A stretch of DNA of 64,000 nt from the NCBI GenBank assembly GCA_016195325.1, contig JACPZX010000028.1, positions 1 to 64,000 of the forward strand, given 5' to 3'. This stretch comes from Acidobacteriota bacterium (lineage in GTDB: Bacteria; Acidobacteriota; Polarisedimenticolia; JACPZX01). The notes beneath the pieces are model-generated. The model saw only the letters and a list, made by a program, of their open reading frames with translations. It made no database searches and had not been told where the DNA came from. This document shows, piece by piece, positions 1-8,740 of this stretch. The translations under genes and the position numbers were made by a program. The first letter of the stretch is position 1; every line of letters begins with the position of its first letter.

Positions 1-1623
1 CGTCTCGCCCACGACGAGACGGGGTTCGGCAACGTCCCCGACAAGACCCGGAAGAATCTGTTCGTGATCGTCGACGTCCACCGTTTCATCCGTCCGATGC
101 GAACCGTTGGCGTCCTCTCCGAAGACCCCGAGAAACGCCTCATCGAAATCGCCGCGCCCGCGGGGATCGTCGCCGCCATCGTCCCCACGACCAACCCCAC
201 GTCGACGGCGATCAACAAGATCTTCATCGCGCTGAAGGCGGCGTGCCCGATCGTGATCTCGCCGCACCCGAACGCGAGGGCGTGCGTCCAGGAGGTCGCG
301 CGGGTCCTCGATCGAGCGGCCCGCGAGGCGGGCGCCCCGCCGGGGTCGATCGCCTGCATGACGCACGTGTCGATCGAGGGGACGCGCGAGCTGATGAAGC
401 ACCGGCTCACGGGCATCATCCTCGCCACGGGCGGGACGGGGCTCGTGCGCGCGGCGTACTCCTCCGGCAAGCCCGCCTTCGGCGTCGGCCCCGGAAACGT
501 CCCGGCCTTCGTCGATCGGAGCGCCGACATCGCCAAGGCCGCGCGCGACATCGTCGCGGGGAAGACGTTCGACAACGGCGTCCTGTGCTCCGCCGAGAAC
601 GCGGTGGTCGCGGACGCGCCGATCGACGGAGCGCTGGTCGAAGCGATGAAGGCCGAAGGCGCGGCGTTCCTCGACGCGGCCGAGATCGCGGCGCTCGAGC
701 GCGTCGTCGTCACGCCGGCGGGCGCTCTGAACACCGCCATCGTCGGACGGGACGCGTCGACCATCGCCGCGATGGCGGGCCTCCGTGTCGCCGGGGGAAC
801 CCGGTGCCTGATCGCACGGCTCGACCGCGTCGGCGCGGAGGCGCCCCTCTCCCGCGAGAAGCTCTCCCCCATCCTCGCCTACTACGTCGAGGACGGCTGG
901 GAGGCGGCGTGCGCGCGCTGCCTCGAGATCCTGGCGTACGGCGGAATGGGCCACACCATGTCGATCCACGCGCGGGACCGGGACGTCATCATGCGCTTCG
1001 CCCTCGGCAAGCCCGTCTTCCGCATCGTCGTCAACTCGCCGGCGGCGGTCGGGGCGGTCGGCGTGACGACCGGCGTGGATCCGTCGATGACTCTGGGATG
1101 CGGGGCCCTTGGAGGCAACATCACCTCGGACAACATCACTCCGCGCCACCTCGTCAACGTGAAGCGTCTGGCTTTCGAGCTCAGGTCCTTCGCGGCGGAG
1201 GCGCCCCCCGGGCCCCCGGCCCGCCCACCGGGGATTGTCCCTGGCTTCCCGAGGTCGGCAACGGGCACCGCGCCGGTGCCCGCGCCCTCGTCGGCACCCG
1301 CGTCGCCAAAGGGCCTCCCCGACCCGGCTTCGCTGCGCGCCCTCATCCTCGCGGCGGCCGACCGGCGGGGCGTCGTCGCGCCGGGACGGCCCGCCGACCC
1401 CCCGGAGCGCGAGGGCCCCCGCGCGCGCGCCGTGCGCCCGGACGCCCCGGGCGGCGCGCCGACCGGAACGCGCGCGACGCCGGGGCCCGTTCCTTTCGTC
1501 AGCGAGGCCGACGTGCGCGCCGCGCTTCTCGAGGGGCGGCGCATCGCGATCTCCTCGAAGACCATCGTCACTCCGTCGGCCCGCGATCTCGGCGATGCGC
1601 ACCGTGTCTTCGTCGAGAGCTGA
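1..1623 (+). CDS. CoA-acylating aldehyde dehydrogenase (5' partial) with C-terminal cargo-like tail
   Basis: The reading frame is already open at base 1, so the N-terminus (roughly 60-80 residues) lies outside the window. The core matches the acylating aldehyde dehydrogenases (EutE/PduP and AdhE N-domain type), which oxidise an aldehyde to acyl-CoA with NAD+. Visible are the nucleotide-binding segment IVPTTNPTSTAINK, the glycine-rich ATGGTGLVRAAYSSGKPAFG, and the active-site region FDNGVLCSAEN with the nucleophilic Cys codon at 586-588. The catalytic core ends near base 1200. It is followed by a Pro/Ala-rich linker, a short amphipathic helix (about 1321-1371), a second linker and a segment resembling the start of EutQ (DVRAALLEG, then TIVTPSARDL). 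Tethered helices of this kind target enzymes into bacterial microcompartments, so I infer a microcompartment enzyme; no shell gene is in view. The substrate is unknown. Confidence 0.85.
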   Translation, partial: RLAHDETGFGNVPDKTRKNLFVIVDVHRFIRPMRTVGVLSEDPEKRLIEIAAPAGIVAAIVPTTNPTSTAINKIFIALKAACPIVISPHPNARACVQEVARVLDRAAREAGAPPGSIACMTHVSIEGTRELMKHRLTGIILATGGTGLVRAAYSSGKPAFGVGPGNVPAFVDRSADIAKAARDIVAGKTFDNGVLCSAENAVVADAPIDGALVEAMKAEGAAFLDAAEIAALERVVVTPAGALNTAIVGRDASTIAAMAGLRVAGGTRCLIARLDRVGAEAPLSREKLSPILAYYVEDGWEAACARCLEILAYGGMGHTMSIHARDRDVIMRFALGKPVFRIVVNSPAAVGAVGVTTGVDPSMTLGCGALGGNITSDNITPRHLVNVKRLAFELRSFAAEAPPGPPARPPGIVPGFPRSATGTAPVPAPSSAPASPKGLPDPASLRALILAAADRRGVVAPGRPADPPEREGPRARAVRPDAPGGAPTGTRATPGPVPFVSEADVRAALLEGRRIAISSKTIVTPSARDLGDAHRVFVES

Positions 1624-2158
1624 GGCGCTCGCGCTGGCGAGCGTTCTCGCGGTCTCGATTCTGTCGGCGGCGCCGGCCTATCCGGGATTCCGGGTGAACG
1701 TGGCGTACGTGGACCCCAACGGCTCGAGCGTGTCGGCGGCCGGGACGGACGCGCAGTTCGTCTTCCACCGCCGCACGCTCTACCGCACCCCGCGCGGGCC
1801 CGAAGGCGAGCGGTTTCACGACGAGGAGATCCGCCTCGACTCGTTCTCCTTCCAGGGGCATCGCATTTCGTTCCAGAAGCTCAGGGAGGTCCGGTTCGAG
1901 CGGCGCGCGCGAGGCGATCACGACGAGCTCATCATCACCGTCGAGATGGTGAGCGGCGAGCGGATCGAGAGGAAGGGATCCGAGCTCGACGGCGCCGATC
2001 ATCCGACGTCGCCGTCCCTGGAGTTCCGGACGGCCGGTGGGCCGATCGCGCTCCCGCTCGATCCCCTCCTCGGCGCCGCGGCCCGCGCCGGCCGGCCGAG
2101 CCTCACCCGTGTCTCGTTCCCCGACAACCCGGATCGCCGCCCCGTCCGGCGACGTTGA
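1595..2158 (+). CDS. small secreted protein of unknown function
   Basis: A 187-residue protein starting at ATG 1595, which overlaps the end of the aldehyde dehydrogenase by 29 bases. The N-terminus looks like a signal peptide: basic residues, then the hydrophobic stretch ALASVLAVSILSAAPA. The mature part has no family I recognise. It is rich in charged beta-type sequence and contains a DPNG turn near its start, a tripeptide common in the secreted proteins of this window. The same frame stays open upstream to 1235, but that part lies antiphase over the dehydrogenase tail and is not credible. It is probably co-transcribed with the dehydrogenase. Its 3' end faces the opposite-strand gene 12 bases away. 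Confidence 0.6.
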   Translation: MRTVSSSRAEALALASVLAVSILSAAPAYPGFRVNVAYVDPNGSSVSAAGTDAQFVFHRRTLYRTPRGPEGERFHDEEIRLDSFSFQGHRISFQKLREVRFERRARGDHDELIITVEMVSGERIERKGSELDGADHPTSPSLEFRTAGGPIALPLDPLLGAAARAGRPSLTRVSFPDNPDRRPVRRR

Positions 2159-2170
2159 GACGCGCGCCCG

Positions 2171-3847
2171 TCAGGCCTCGCTGAGCAGCTGAGCCAGCGC
2201 CCGGAGGCGCCCGCCCCAGCCCGTGCGCCGGAGCAGAGTGCCGCACATCCAGCGCGCCGACGCGCCCGGCAGGAGCCCTTCGTGCGGCGCGGCGGCGAAG
2301 ACGCTCGCCCTCGCGAGGGCCCGCAGCAGCCGCTCTGCCAGCGGATCCCAGCCTGCGGCGCGCGCCATCTCGTTCAAGGCCTCCGCCGGCACTCCGGTGC
2401 CGAGGAGGCGACGGGACAGATCGAGCGTGGAATAGAGGCTTCGCGCCGCCTCGACCCCACGGGCCGATTCCAGGAGGCGCCCCCAGTCGAGCCGCCCTTC
2501 GTTGAGATCCACCAGCGCGTGGAGATCGAGGAGATCCCTGAGCTTGCCGACGAACCGATCGCAGTAGGAGAGGTGGAGGCTCGCGTGGAGCAGCTGGTCC
2601 TCCGGGGAGAGGACGAGGTAGGAGGCCCCTTCGAACCCGGCGCGCACGGCGCGCCGGATGAACTCACGGGTCTCGAGGCGGAGCCCGCCCTCCGGCGGAA
2701 CCAGCCCGCGGTGAATCTCGACGATCACGCGTCCCGCCATCCCGATCATCGGCGCCGCGTGATGATGCGATCGGTAGAACGCCGGGCCGCGATCGGAATC
2801 GATCGCGCGAAGTCCGAGACCTTCGAGCGCGCGCACCGCGGCCGTCACGCTCTCCTCCGGCACGAGGAGGTCGATGTCCTGCATCGTCCGCAGCGCCGGT
2901 TGATCGTAGAGCGTGACGGCGAGCGCGGCCCCCTTGAGGAGAACGGGTTCGACGCCGGCCTCGCGGAGCACGGGCACCATCGTCCGGACGGCGTCGAGCT
3001 GGAACATCATCTGGCACGCCGACGCGTGCGCGCCCCGGGCGAGCGTGGCCATCGTCGTCGCCGGAACCAGTCCGCGGAAAGCGGGCCGGGTGAGATTTCG
3101 AAAGAGCCGCGGCGTGAGGCCGAGGCGACCGGCCGAACCGAGCACCCGCGGCCACGGGACGTCCCCGCCGAGAAGACGGAGCAGCCGGCGGTCGTCCTCG
3201 GCGGCCATTCTCAGCGAGGTCGACGCGATGAGAAACCGCTCCTCCGGGCGGAGGAGAAGTCCCGCCTCGCGATGCCTCCGTCCGCTCCCCGCGCGTCCCA
3301 CCGGATCCACCATCCGGAGGAGAGAGGGGGTGACGGTCAATGCGCGGCCGACGCCAAGCCGGGATCGGGCCGCCGATTCGACCGACGCGCCGGCGCCGGA
3401 GATCGCGGCCGCGAGCTTGCCGCGAAGCCTTCCGGCGGCGGTGTTCAACAGGACGGACGATCCGTCGGGACGCCGCACGGCCACGACCCGCCCCACGACG
3501 TCCTCGACCGGGATCCAGGCGGCCTCGCCGGACCGCACGGGATCTCCCTTGGTCCGGACGAACCCCCATCGCGCGCCGCGCCGGCCCAACCGGAGGACGC
3601 GGTGCGCGATGAGCCGGCTCTCCGTCGCGTAGAGCACCACATCGCCGCGGGCGAGCCCCAGGCGGCCGAAGCGCACCGTGAGACGGGACCCGTCGGGGAT
3701 GAGCGGAGCCATGCTCGCCCCGGTGAGCGCGATCTCCGCCCACTTTCCCTCCCGCGCCCAGATGGCGAGGAGGGCGCGGGAGACCGGCGGCGAGAGTCCA
3801 GCCGCGGGGTCGTGAGCCGCGGGGGCTCCAGGATTGACCTCGCCCAC
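2171..3847 (-). CDS. fusion of S26-type signal-peptidase-like domain and NTP_transf_5 nucleotidyltransferase
   Basis: A 558-residue protein with a GTG start. Residues about 35-130 resemble the S24/S26 fold of the ER/SipW type: TGASMAPLIPDGS carries the candidate Ser (about 45), LIAHRV the candidate His (about 82), and TKGD follows at 99-102. The usual membrane anchor of signal peptidases is absent, so the domain may be cytosolic. Residues about 190-558 match the uncharacterised nucleotidyltransferase family NTP_transf_5, with LLKG at 303-306 and the metal-binding pair QDIDLLV at about 323-329. It lies 14 bases after the C25 protease gene and closes the HprK-like/C25 operon. Kinase, PqqD-like and nucleotidyltransferase genes are known to travel together in poorly understood peptide- or surface-modification loci; the exact reaction is unknown. 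The two-domain fusion is the notable feature. Confidence 0.75.
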   Translation of the reverse strand: MGEVNPGAPAAHDPAAGLSPPVSRALLAIWAREGKWAEIALTGASMAPLIPDGSRLTVRFGRLGLARGDVVLYATESRLIAHRVLRLGRRGARWGFVRTKGDPVRSGEAAWIPVEDVVGRVVAVRRPDGSSVLLNTAAGRLRGKLAAAISGAGASVESAARSRLGVGRALTVTPSLLRMVDPVGRAGSGRRHREAGLLLRPEERFLIASTSLRMAAEDDRRLLRLLGGDVPWPRVLGSAGRLGLTPRLFRNLTRPAFRGLVPATTMATLARGAHASACQMMFQLDAVRTMVPVLREAGVEPVLLKGAALAVTLYDQPALRTMQDIDLLVPEESVTAAVRALEGLGLRAIDSDRGPAFYRSHHHAAPMIGMAGRVIVEIHRGLVPPEGGLRLETREFIRRAVRAGFEGASYLVLSPEDQLLHASLHLSYCDRFVGKLRDLLDLHALVDLNEGRLDWGRLLESARGVEAARSLYSTLDLSRRLLGTGVPAEALNEMARAAGWDPLAERLLRALARASVFAAAPHEGLLPGASARWMCGTLLRRTGWGGRLRALAQLLSEA

Positions 3848-3861
3848 GGTCGCCCTGTCCT

Positions 3862-6800
3862 CTAGCGGCCGTAGTGGCCGAGCGGCCCTTCGCCGTGGAG
3901 CGGATCGAACTCCACGACGAGATAATCGTGGCTGGCGCCGTCGATCGCCCCGTTCAGGTGCGTGAAGGAGCTCGAGCCCGAGACGCCCAGCACATGGAAG
4001 CGCGAGAAGGTGTTCTTCGGCTTCGGGGCGTTGTCCTCCGCGTAAACCCGGACGATCGAGCAGCGCTGGCTCGCGGGCGGCGCGTCCCAGGTCAGCAGGA
4101 GGTCGGGGCCCGAGACGGCGATCCGGAGGTTCGTCATCTCGGCGAGCGCCGCCGTGCAGAGCGGATCATCTCCTGCGTGGCCGGCCCTCGGGTCGGTCTC
4201 GCCCGGATCGAGCTTCCCGTTGAAGTTCCTGTCCTCGGCTCCGTCGGCGACCCCGCCTCCGTCGGTGTCCGCGACGAGCGGGTCGGTCGTCGTGTTCGGA
4301 TCGGCGTCGGGAACGAAGAAGCCCCTCGACGTATCGGTCCCCGGCGCCGGGGCGGTGATACCGCGCTCGGTCCCGTCGAGGATGCCGTCGTTGTCGGAGT
4401 CGGGGTCGAGGCCATTCACGAGCCCGTCACCGTCCGTGTCGGCGTTGTACGACGCCTCCTGGCCATCCCCCACGCCGTCGTCGTCGCTGTCCCCGTCCAC
4501 CGGATTCATGCCGACCGCCTCCTCGGCCTTGTCGGTGAGCCCATCCCCGTCGCTGTCGAGCGCGAGGTTCGTCGCCGGATCGCCGAAGAGGATCAGCTCG
4601 TCCATGTTCATGAGATCGGCCGGGTTCAGCGGCTGCGTCACCGCGGCGATCGCGGCCATCGTCGTGGCGTGCCCGATCACCCGATCCCGGTCGAGGAATA
4701 CGTTGCGGTAGAGCCAGTCCCCTATGCTCGAGTAGTCGGAGGCGTTGGCAAGCCCCGTGGGAGCCCAGACGGCGATCCCGGCCCGGGAATCCTTGCGCTC
4801 CATCTGCTCCGCGAGCGAAAAGTTCACATGTCCCGCGCCGGCGCTCGTGAGATCGATGAAGTACCCGTTGATGCAGTTGAGGGCGACGATGAAGGTGGGC
4901 CGATTGCTCGCCGCGAGCAGGTTCTGATCGCTCGCGAAGCACGGGCTGACGCCGCCCGTCGCCCAGATGCACTCGGCCGCCCACTGGGTGGCGGATCCGT
5001 GGCCCAGGTACGTCGTGAGGAGGGCCCCGGCATCCATGCCGTTGATGATGGCGGTCTTCGTGGCGGCCGCCGTTCCGAGCTGACTCAGGAAGATGTTGTT
5101 CGCCGCCATCGTCGGGGGCATCAGCGTCGCGAGGCTCGTGAGAACCGCCTCGAAGCTCGACTCGTCGTTGTCCGCGACGAAAAGCGATTGGGCGTTGAGC
5201 GAAGCGACCGGCGGAGCGTTTTCGTAGGCCAGGATCTTGTTGACGATCGTCGTCACGTCGGCGGCCGATCTCACCGGGAAGCGCCCGACGAACATCTCGG
5301 GCAGGTTGTCCCCTCCGGCCACGGCCACGTACTGGTTGTCGCTCGGAACCTCGCCTATCGACGGCGTCACGATCAGCGTCGCCGGGACGAACTGTTTGAC
5401 TCCCGATCCCAGGTTGTCGAGGTAGTCGATGTGGGCGTCGCCGTTCAGGAGGACGAACTGGGGCGCCGGCGACGCGTAATTCGCGTAGGCGTACGATAGG
5501 AATGACTTGATGGCCGCCGGATCGAAGATTCCGAAGTTGAACTCGTCGTAGATGTCGTCGGTCGTGGCCACCAGCACGCGCCGTCCCTGGGACGCGCGCA
5601 GCGTGAGGAGGGGTTGGAGGGCCGCGACGAACTCCGGCGGCGTGATCGCGATGAAGTCGGCCCCGTTCGAGGCGCTCTTCAACGTGCTCGGCAGGTCCTG
5701 GACGATTCCCGCCGGTGACTTGAGGCCCGCCGTCGTGGCGGCCGCGTACAGCCGATCGGAGGTGAAGGAGTCCTGGAACCCGAGCGTGAAGGGGCCGGCG
5801 CCGGTGATCTGCCCGCCCGGCACGGTGACGCGCGTCAGCCCCGCCGGATCGGTGGCGTCATAGAGCAGGATGTCGTTGGTCGCGAATCCCGTCATCGAGA
5901 ACCGGAAGCTCCCCGAACCCTCGCCGTCCGCCACGATGCTGTTGGAGGCGGCGGCGTAGGTCTTTCGATAGTCCACCTCGATGAAATTCGTGTAGACCTG
6001 ATCGGCCGCCGCGCCGGTGTCGCCGACCATCACGATCTGGACCGTGTTGCTCCCGTTGATCAGCAGCCCGCTCGACACCGAGACGCTGTGCGTGAAGGAG
6101 ATCTGGCCGTCCCACGTCCGATCGTCGATCTGCGTCCCATTCAGGAAAATCCGGGTGTGGTGGTCGGGGTTCGCCGTGGCCAGGGTCCGCCCCTGGATGT
6201 TGACGCGCACGTTCACGGTATGAAGGGTCGGATCGACGCCCGGCAGGCTGATTGAGTAGAGGAGGCTGGCCGAGTTCGGATCTCCGGCCGACTGGAGCTT
6301 CCACCACCAGTGATCGATGGCGGCCGGGGGGATGTTCTGCGTGTAGATCAGATCCTGCTCGGCGTGAACCGTCGTCACGAACGAGGTCGGCGTCGTCGCG
6401 GGCGATCCGAAGGCGCCGCTGCGCTGCGCGGCGCGCGTCGAGCCGCCGTCGAAATGGAGCCAGTAGACGTTGGTGCGCGTGTAGCGCCCCGTGGCCGCGC
6501 GTCCGTAGAAGACGATGCGATCGTTGGGATCGAACGTGCCGTCCCCCTCTCCGAGGACCTCCATCGGAACCGCGTTCCCCAGGAATTCGATGCGGAAGTT
6601 CTGGGGATTCACCATCGCGAGGTTGATGCCGGCCGCGGTGAGATCCGCCGGTGTGACGCGGTAGAGCCCGTCCGCGTTGACCGAGATCTTCAACGGCGCG
6701 GGCGTGCCGGACTGGGTGGTGCGGAGCCCTTCGATGGACGCCGGCTCCACAGGACCGACGGGGGCGGCCGGGCGCGGGGCCGGGACGAAATGGTCCGCGT

Positions 6801-7461
6801 TGATCAGCGCGCGCCTCTGAATCTCGTGGAACGCCTCGTCCACCGCCGCCTCGGGCTCCGTTCCGGATCCCGGCGCCCTGCGGGGGGAGCGCGCGGCACC
6901 GTCGGCGACGAAATCGACGCGCGCGAGGATCTGGTGCGCGTAGAGAATCCCGCCGCCGGCGCCGGCGCTGCGAACCGGGTAGAACCGGATCTCCGCGACG
7001 TGCGCGTCGCGGAGCCAGCCGGTCCATGCGACCTCGACCTGGCGGCGGGGGTACCTGCCGCGCGGAAGAACGGGGTCCGCCGGCGCCTCCCAGCCGTCCG
7101 CCTCGGTGAGGCCGAACGATGGATGGATGGACACGGCGAGGCGATCGTCGCTCCACCGGGCCTCGCGCCCTCCGAGGATCCTGACGACCGGGCGCATCCC
7201 CTCCGGCACGCCGATGAGCGCCTTGCTGTAGGGAACGACGGGCATGCCCTCGAGCTCGAGCGTCACTGCGCCGGGAATGCGCGTTTCGACGGATCCACGC
7301 TGCGTGGCGTGCGCGTAGGTGTGGGGCTCGGGGGCCGTGACGGCCAGAACCAGCCCCCGCGCGTCCTCGTGCAGCACCTTGACGTCCTGGCTCCACGCCG
7401 GGCCGCGCCCCGCGAGGAGAGCCAGCATGCACAGCGCGATCCTTCCCGCGCGTATCATCAT
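3862..7461 (-). CDS. gingipain-family (C25) secreted cysteine protease with calcium-binding repeats
   Basis: A 1,199-residue secreted protein. I take the start at ATG 7461, which overlaps the upstream stop as TGATG; a TTG one codon earlier is possible. A signal peptide ends near AWSQ, followed by a long N-terminal region like the C25 propeptide. The catalytic domain contains VLLNGDAHIDY, the His motif YLGHGS (His about 821) and the Cys motif ALNCINGYF (Cys about 863), the dyad of peptidase C25. Residues about 965-1110 are thrombospondin-type-3-like Asp-rich repeats (DSDGDGLTD and similar) that should bind calcium. An Fn3-like beta domain closes the protein. No type IX or PEP-CTERM sorting tail is apparent. 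It sits between the HprK-like and signal-peptidase/nucleotidyltransferase genes, so it may process products of this locus; that is inference. Confidence 0.85.
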   Translation of the reverse strand: MMIRAGRIALCMLALLAGRGPAWSQDVKVLHEDARGLVLAVTAPEPHTYAHATQRGSVETRIPGAVTLELEGMPVVPYSKALIGVPEGMRPVVRILGGREARWSDDRLAVSIHPSFGLTEADGWEAPADPVLPRGRYPRRQVEVAWTGWLRDAHVAEIRFYPVRSAGAGGGILYAHQILARVDFVADGAARSPRRAPGSGTEPEAAVDEAFHEIQRRALINADHFVPAPRPAAPVGPVEPASIEGLRTTQSGTPAPLKISVNADGLYRVTPADLTAAGINLAMVNPQNFRIEFLGNAVPMEVLGEGDGTFDPNDRIVFYGRAATGRYTRTNVYWLHFDGGSTRAAQRSGAFGSPATTPTSFVTTVHAEQDLIYTQNIPPAAIDHWWWKLQSAGDPNSASLLYSISLPGVDPTLHTVNVRVNIQGRTLATANPDHHTRIFLNGTQIDDRTWDGQISFTHSVSVSSGLLINGSNTVQIVMVGDTGAAADQVYTNFIEVDYRKTYAAASNSIVADGEGSGSFRFSMTGFATNDILLYDATDPAGLTRVTVPGGQITGAGPFTLGFQDSFTSDRLYAAATTAGLKSPAGIVQDLPSTLKSASNGADFIAITPPEFVAALQPLLTLRASQGRRVLVATTDDIYDEFNFGIFDPAAIKSFLSYAYANYASPAPQFVLLNGDAHIDYLDNLGSGVKQFVPATLIVTPSIGEVPSDNQYVAVAGGDNLPEMFVGRFPVRSAADVTTIVNKILAYENAPPVASLNAQSLFVADNDESSFEAVLTSLATLMPPTMAANNIFLSQLGTAAATKTAIINGMDAGALLTTYLGHGSATQWAAECIWATGGVSPCFASDQNLLAASNRPTFIVALNCINGYFIDLTSAGAGHVNFSLAEQMERKDSRAGIAVWAPTGLANASDYSSIGDWLYRNVFLDRDRVIGHATTMAAIAAVTQPLNPADLMNMDELILFGDPATNLALDSDGDGLTDKAEEAVGMNPVDGDSDDDGVGDGQEASYNADTDGDGLVNGLDPDSDNDGILDGTERGITAPAPGTDTSRGFFVPDADPNTTTDPLVADTDGGGVADGAEDRNFNGKLDPGETDPRAGHAGDDPLCTAALAEMTNLRIAVSGPDLLLTWDAPPASQRCSIVRVYAEDNAPKPKNTFSRFHVLGVSGSSSFTHLNGAIDGASHDYLVVEFDPLHGEGPLGHYGR

Positions 7462-8630
7462 CAACCGTCCTTCCCTTCCCGAACGATCCGGTCGATGGCG
7501 AGCGCCGTGTCGCCGGGTGACCCCGACGCGACGGCGAAGCAGCGTACCGAACCCAGGAGTCGAGCGAGTTCGACCACGAGGGATGTGAGTCGACCCGCAT
7601 GAGATGACATCAAGGCTCCCCCTTCGCCGCGATTCAGGACGTCGCGGGCGATGGGGAGGAGGAGGCCCGTCGCTTCGACGCGACGGATGGACGGCTGCGC
7701 CGCCCTCCGCGGCGCCGCGGGCCGGACTTCATCGATGAAGAGGATGGCGTCGCGGCGTCGGCTCCAGAGGTCCGCGAGCGCGACGAACGCCCGCTCCCCT
7801 TCTGCGAACCGCGCGGCGATCACGGGAAACGGACGCCCTTCGACGGAACGCGCGGAGCAACCCGGGAGGAGGCCGATCTCCCGAACCACCTCGGGAACCG
7901 GTTCGGCGAAAGCGACTTCGAACTCGCGTGCGCCCGGCCGGGGGGCGGGGTCGGCGTCGAGGTAGAAGAGGTATTCCGGCGAGCAGGCCGCCGCGGGAAG
8001 CGACGCGCCGAACCCCTCGGGATCCACGAGCCACTTGTGCGGGAGCTCGAGGACGCCCTCCGGCGGCAGCGCCTGTGCCAGCCCGGTCTTCCGAACGCCC
8101 ACGGCGCGCGGAAAAGGCACGAGGAGTCCCGATCGCCGTTCGAGAGGGGCCGCGTCATCGCTCAGAAATGTATACCCCAGGCGGAGCAGTTCCAGCGCCA
8201 GGGTCGATTTCCCGGCCATCGCGGGGCCGGCCAGAATGACTCCCGTCTTCCCGAGCGACACCGCCGCCCCGTGGACCACCACGCTCGCCTCCACGGCGTC
8301 CATGATGGCCTCGAGCAGGAAGAGAAAGGCGCGGTTCTGCGGCGACGCGCTGCGCGAGAGATCGATCCACGAGGATCCCGCCGACGCAGAAGGTCCCGAT
8401 TCTCCCGTCCTCGCGAAGAGAGCCACGAGCTCGATGTCGACGAGCGCCGACGACGACGGAAACCATCGGTAGGCGTGCGAGAAAAACGTGCGGACTTCCC
8501 GGCTGTCCGTTCGGAGCGACACCTCCGCCCCGAGGATCGAGTATCGGTCCTCGGGAAGCGCCCGCGCCTGGATCCGGAGGGCTCTAGCCCTCGCGCCCGG
8601 CGCCGCGTGCGAAGTCATCGCCTCCGTCAT
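7461..8630 (-). CDS. HPr kinase-like P-loop protein (HprK-related)
   Basis: A 389-residue protein. The start ATG is preceded by GGTGAGGG at good distance. The central part resembles HPr kinase/phosphorylase: GVILAGPAMAGKSTLALELL gives the P-loop at about 135-143, followed by FLSDDAAPL with the paired Asp (158-159). It lacks the N-terminal domain of true HprK and there is no PTS gene nearby, so HPr is unlikely to be the substrate. Related HprK-like proteins occur with PqqD-like and nucleotidyltransferase proteins, and in some lasso-peptide clusters such a kinase phosphorylates the peptide. Here the order is pqqD-like, this gene, C25 protease, signal-peptidase/nucleotidyltransferase. Its stop overlaps the protease start (TGATG), so the two are translationally coupled. 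An intrinsic terminator lies just upstream, so expression depends on readthrough or a promoter I cannot identify. Confidence 0.8.
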   Translation of the reverse strand: MTEAMTSHAAPGARARALRIQARALPEDRYSILGAEVSLRTDSREVRTFFSHAYRWFPSSSALVDIELVALFARTGESGPSASAGSSWIDLSRSASPQNRAFLFLLEAIMDAVEASVVVHGAAVSLGKTGVILAGPAMAGKSTLALELLRLGYTFLSDDAAPLERRSGLLVPFPRAVGVRKTGLAQALPPEGVLELPHKWLVDPEGFGASLPAAACSPEYLFYLDADPAPRPGAREFEVAFAEPVPEVVREIGLLPGCSARSVEGRPFPVIAARFAEGERAFVALADLWSRRRDAILFIDEVRPAAPRRAAQPSIRRVEATGLLLPIARDVLNRGEGGALMSSHAGRLTSLVVELARLLGSVRCFAVASGSPGDTALAIDRIVREGKDG

Positions 8631-8648
8631 CCACCCTCACCTGAAAGC

Positions 8649-8693
8649 AAAAAAGAGGGAACGAGCCCGCGTCATCGCGCGCCCCGTTCCCTC
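8649..8693 (-). terminator. intrinsic terminator between pqqD-like and HprK-like genes
   Basis: Perfect 9-bp arms at 8655-8663 and 8685-8693 (GAGGGAACG on the minus strand, paired with its complement). On the minus strand they are followed directly by six T residues at 8654-8649. The 21-base loop can fold a small inner GC hairpin. It would stop transcription coming from the secreted paralogue and pqqD-like gene before the HprK-like gene, whose start is 19 bases further on. Confidence 0.85.
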
Positions 8694-8718
8694 CGATTCG
8701 AGTTTTCGACACCCTGAC

Positions 8719-8735
8719 GGCGCCCCCTGGGCGCC
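8719..8735 (-). other. hairpin after the pqqD-like stop codon
   Basis: Perfect 7-bp stem (GGCGCCC / GGGCGCC) with a 3-base loop, six bases past the stop of the pqqD-like gene. No T tract follows, so it is not a terminator alone. With the terminator at 8649-8693 it forms a tandem hairpin arrangement that could act as an attenuator or protect the 3' end of the upstream mRNA. Confidence 0.55.
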
Positions 8736-8740
8736 GGGAC

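Noticed and set aside
882-1571. 229-residue open frame antisense to the aldehyde dehydrogenase
   Set aside because: It lies wholly within a well-supported gene and is Arg/Gly/Pro-rich without family features; an effect of high GC.
2282-3865. 527-residue open frame antisense to the nucleotidyltransferase fusion
   Set aside because: Composition is Arg/Glu/Gly-rich with no recognisable motif; the opposite strand has clear domains.
5858-7600. 580-residue frame overlapping the C25 protease on the same strand
   Set aside because: Arg-rich shadow of the protease gene; the protease frame has a signal peptide and catalytic motifs.
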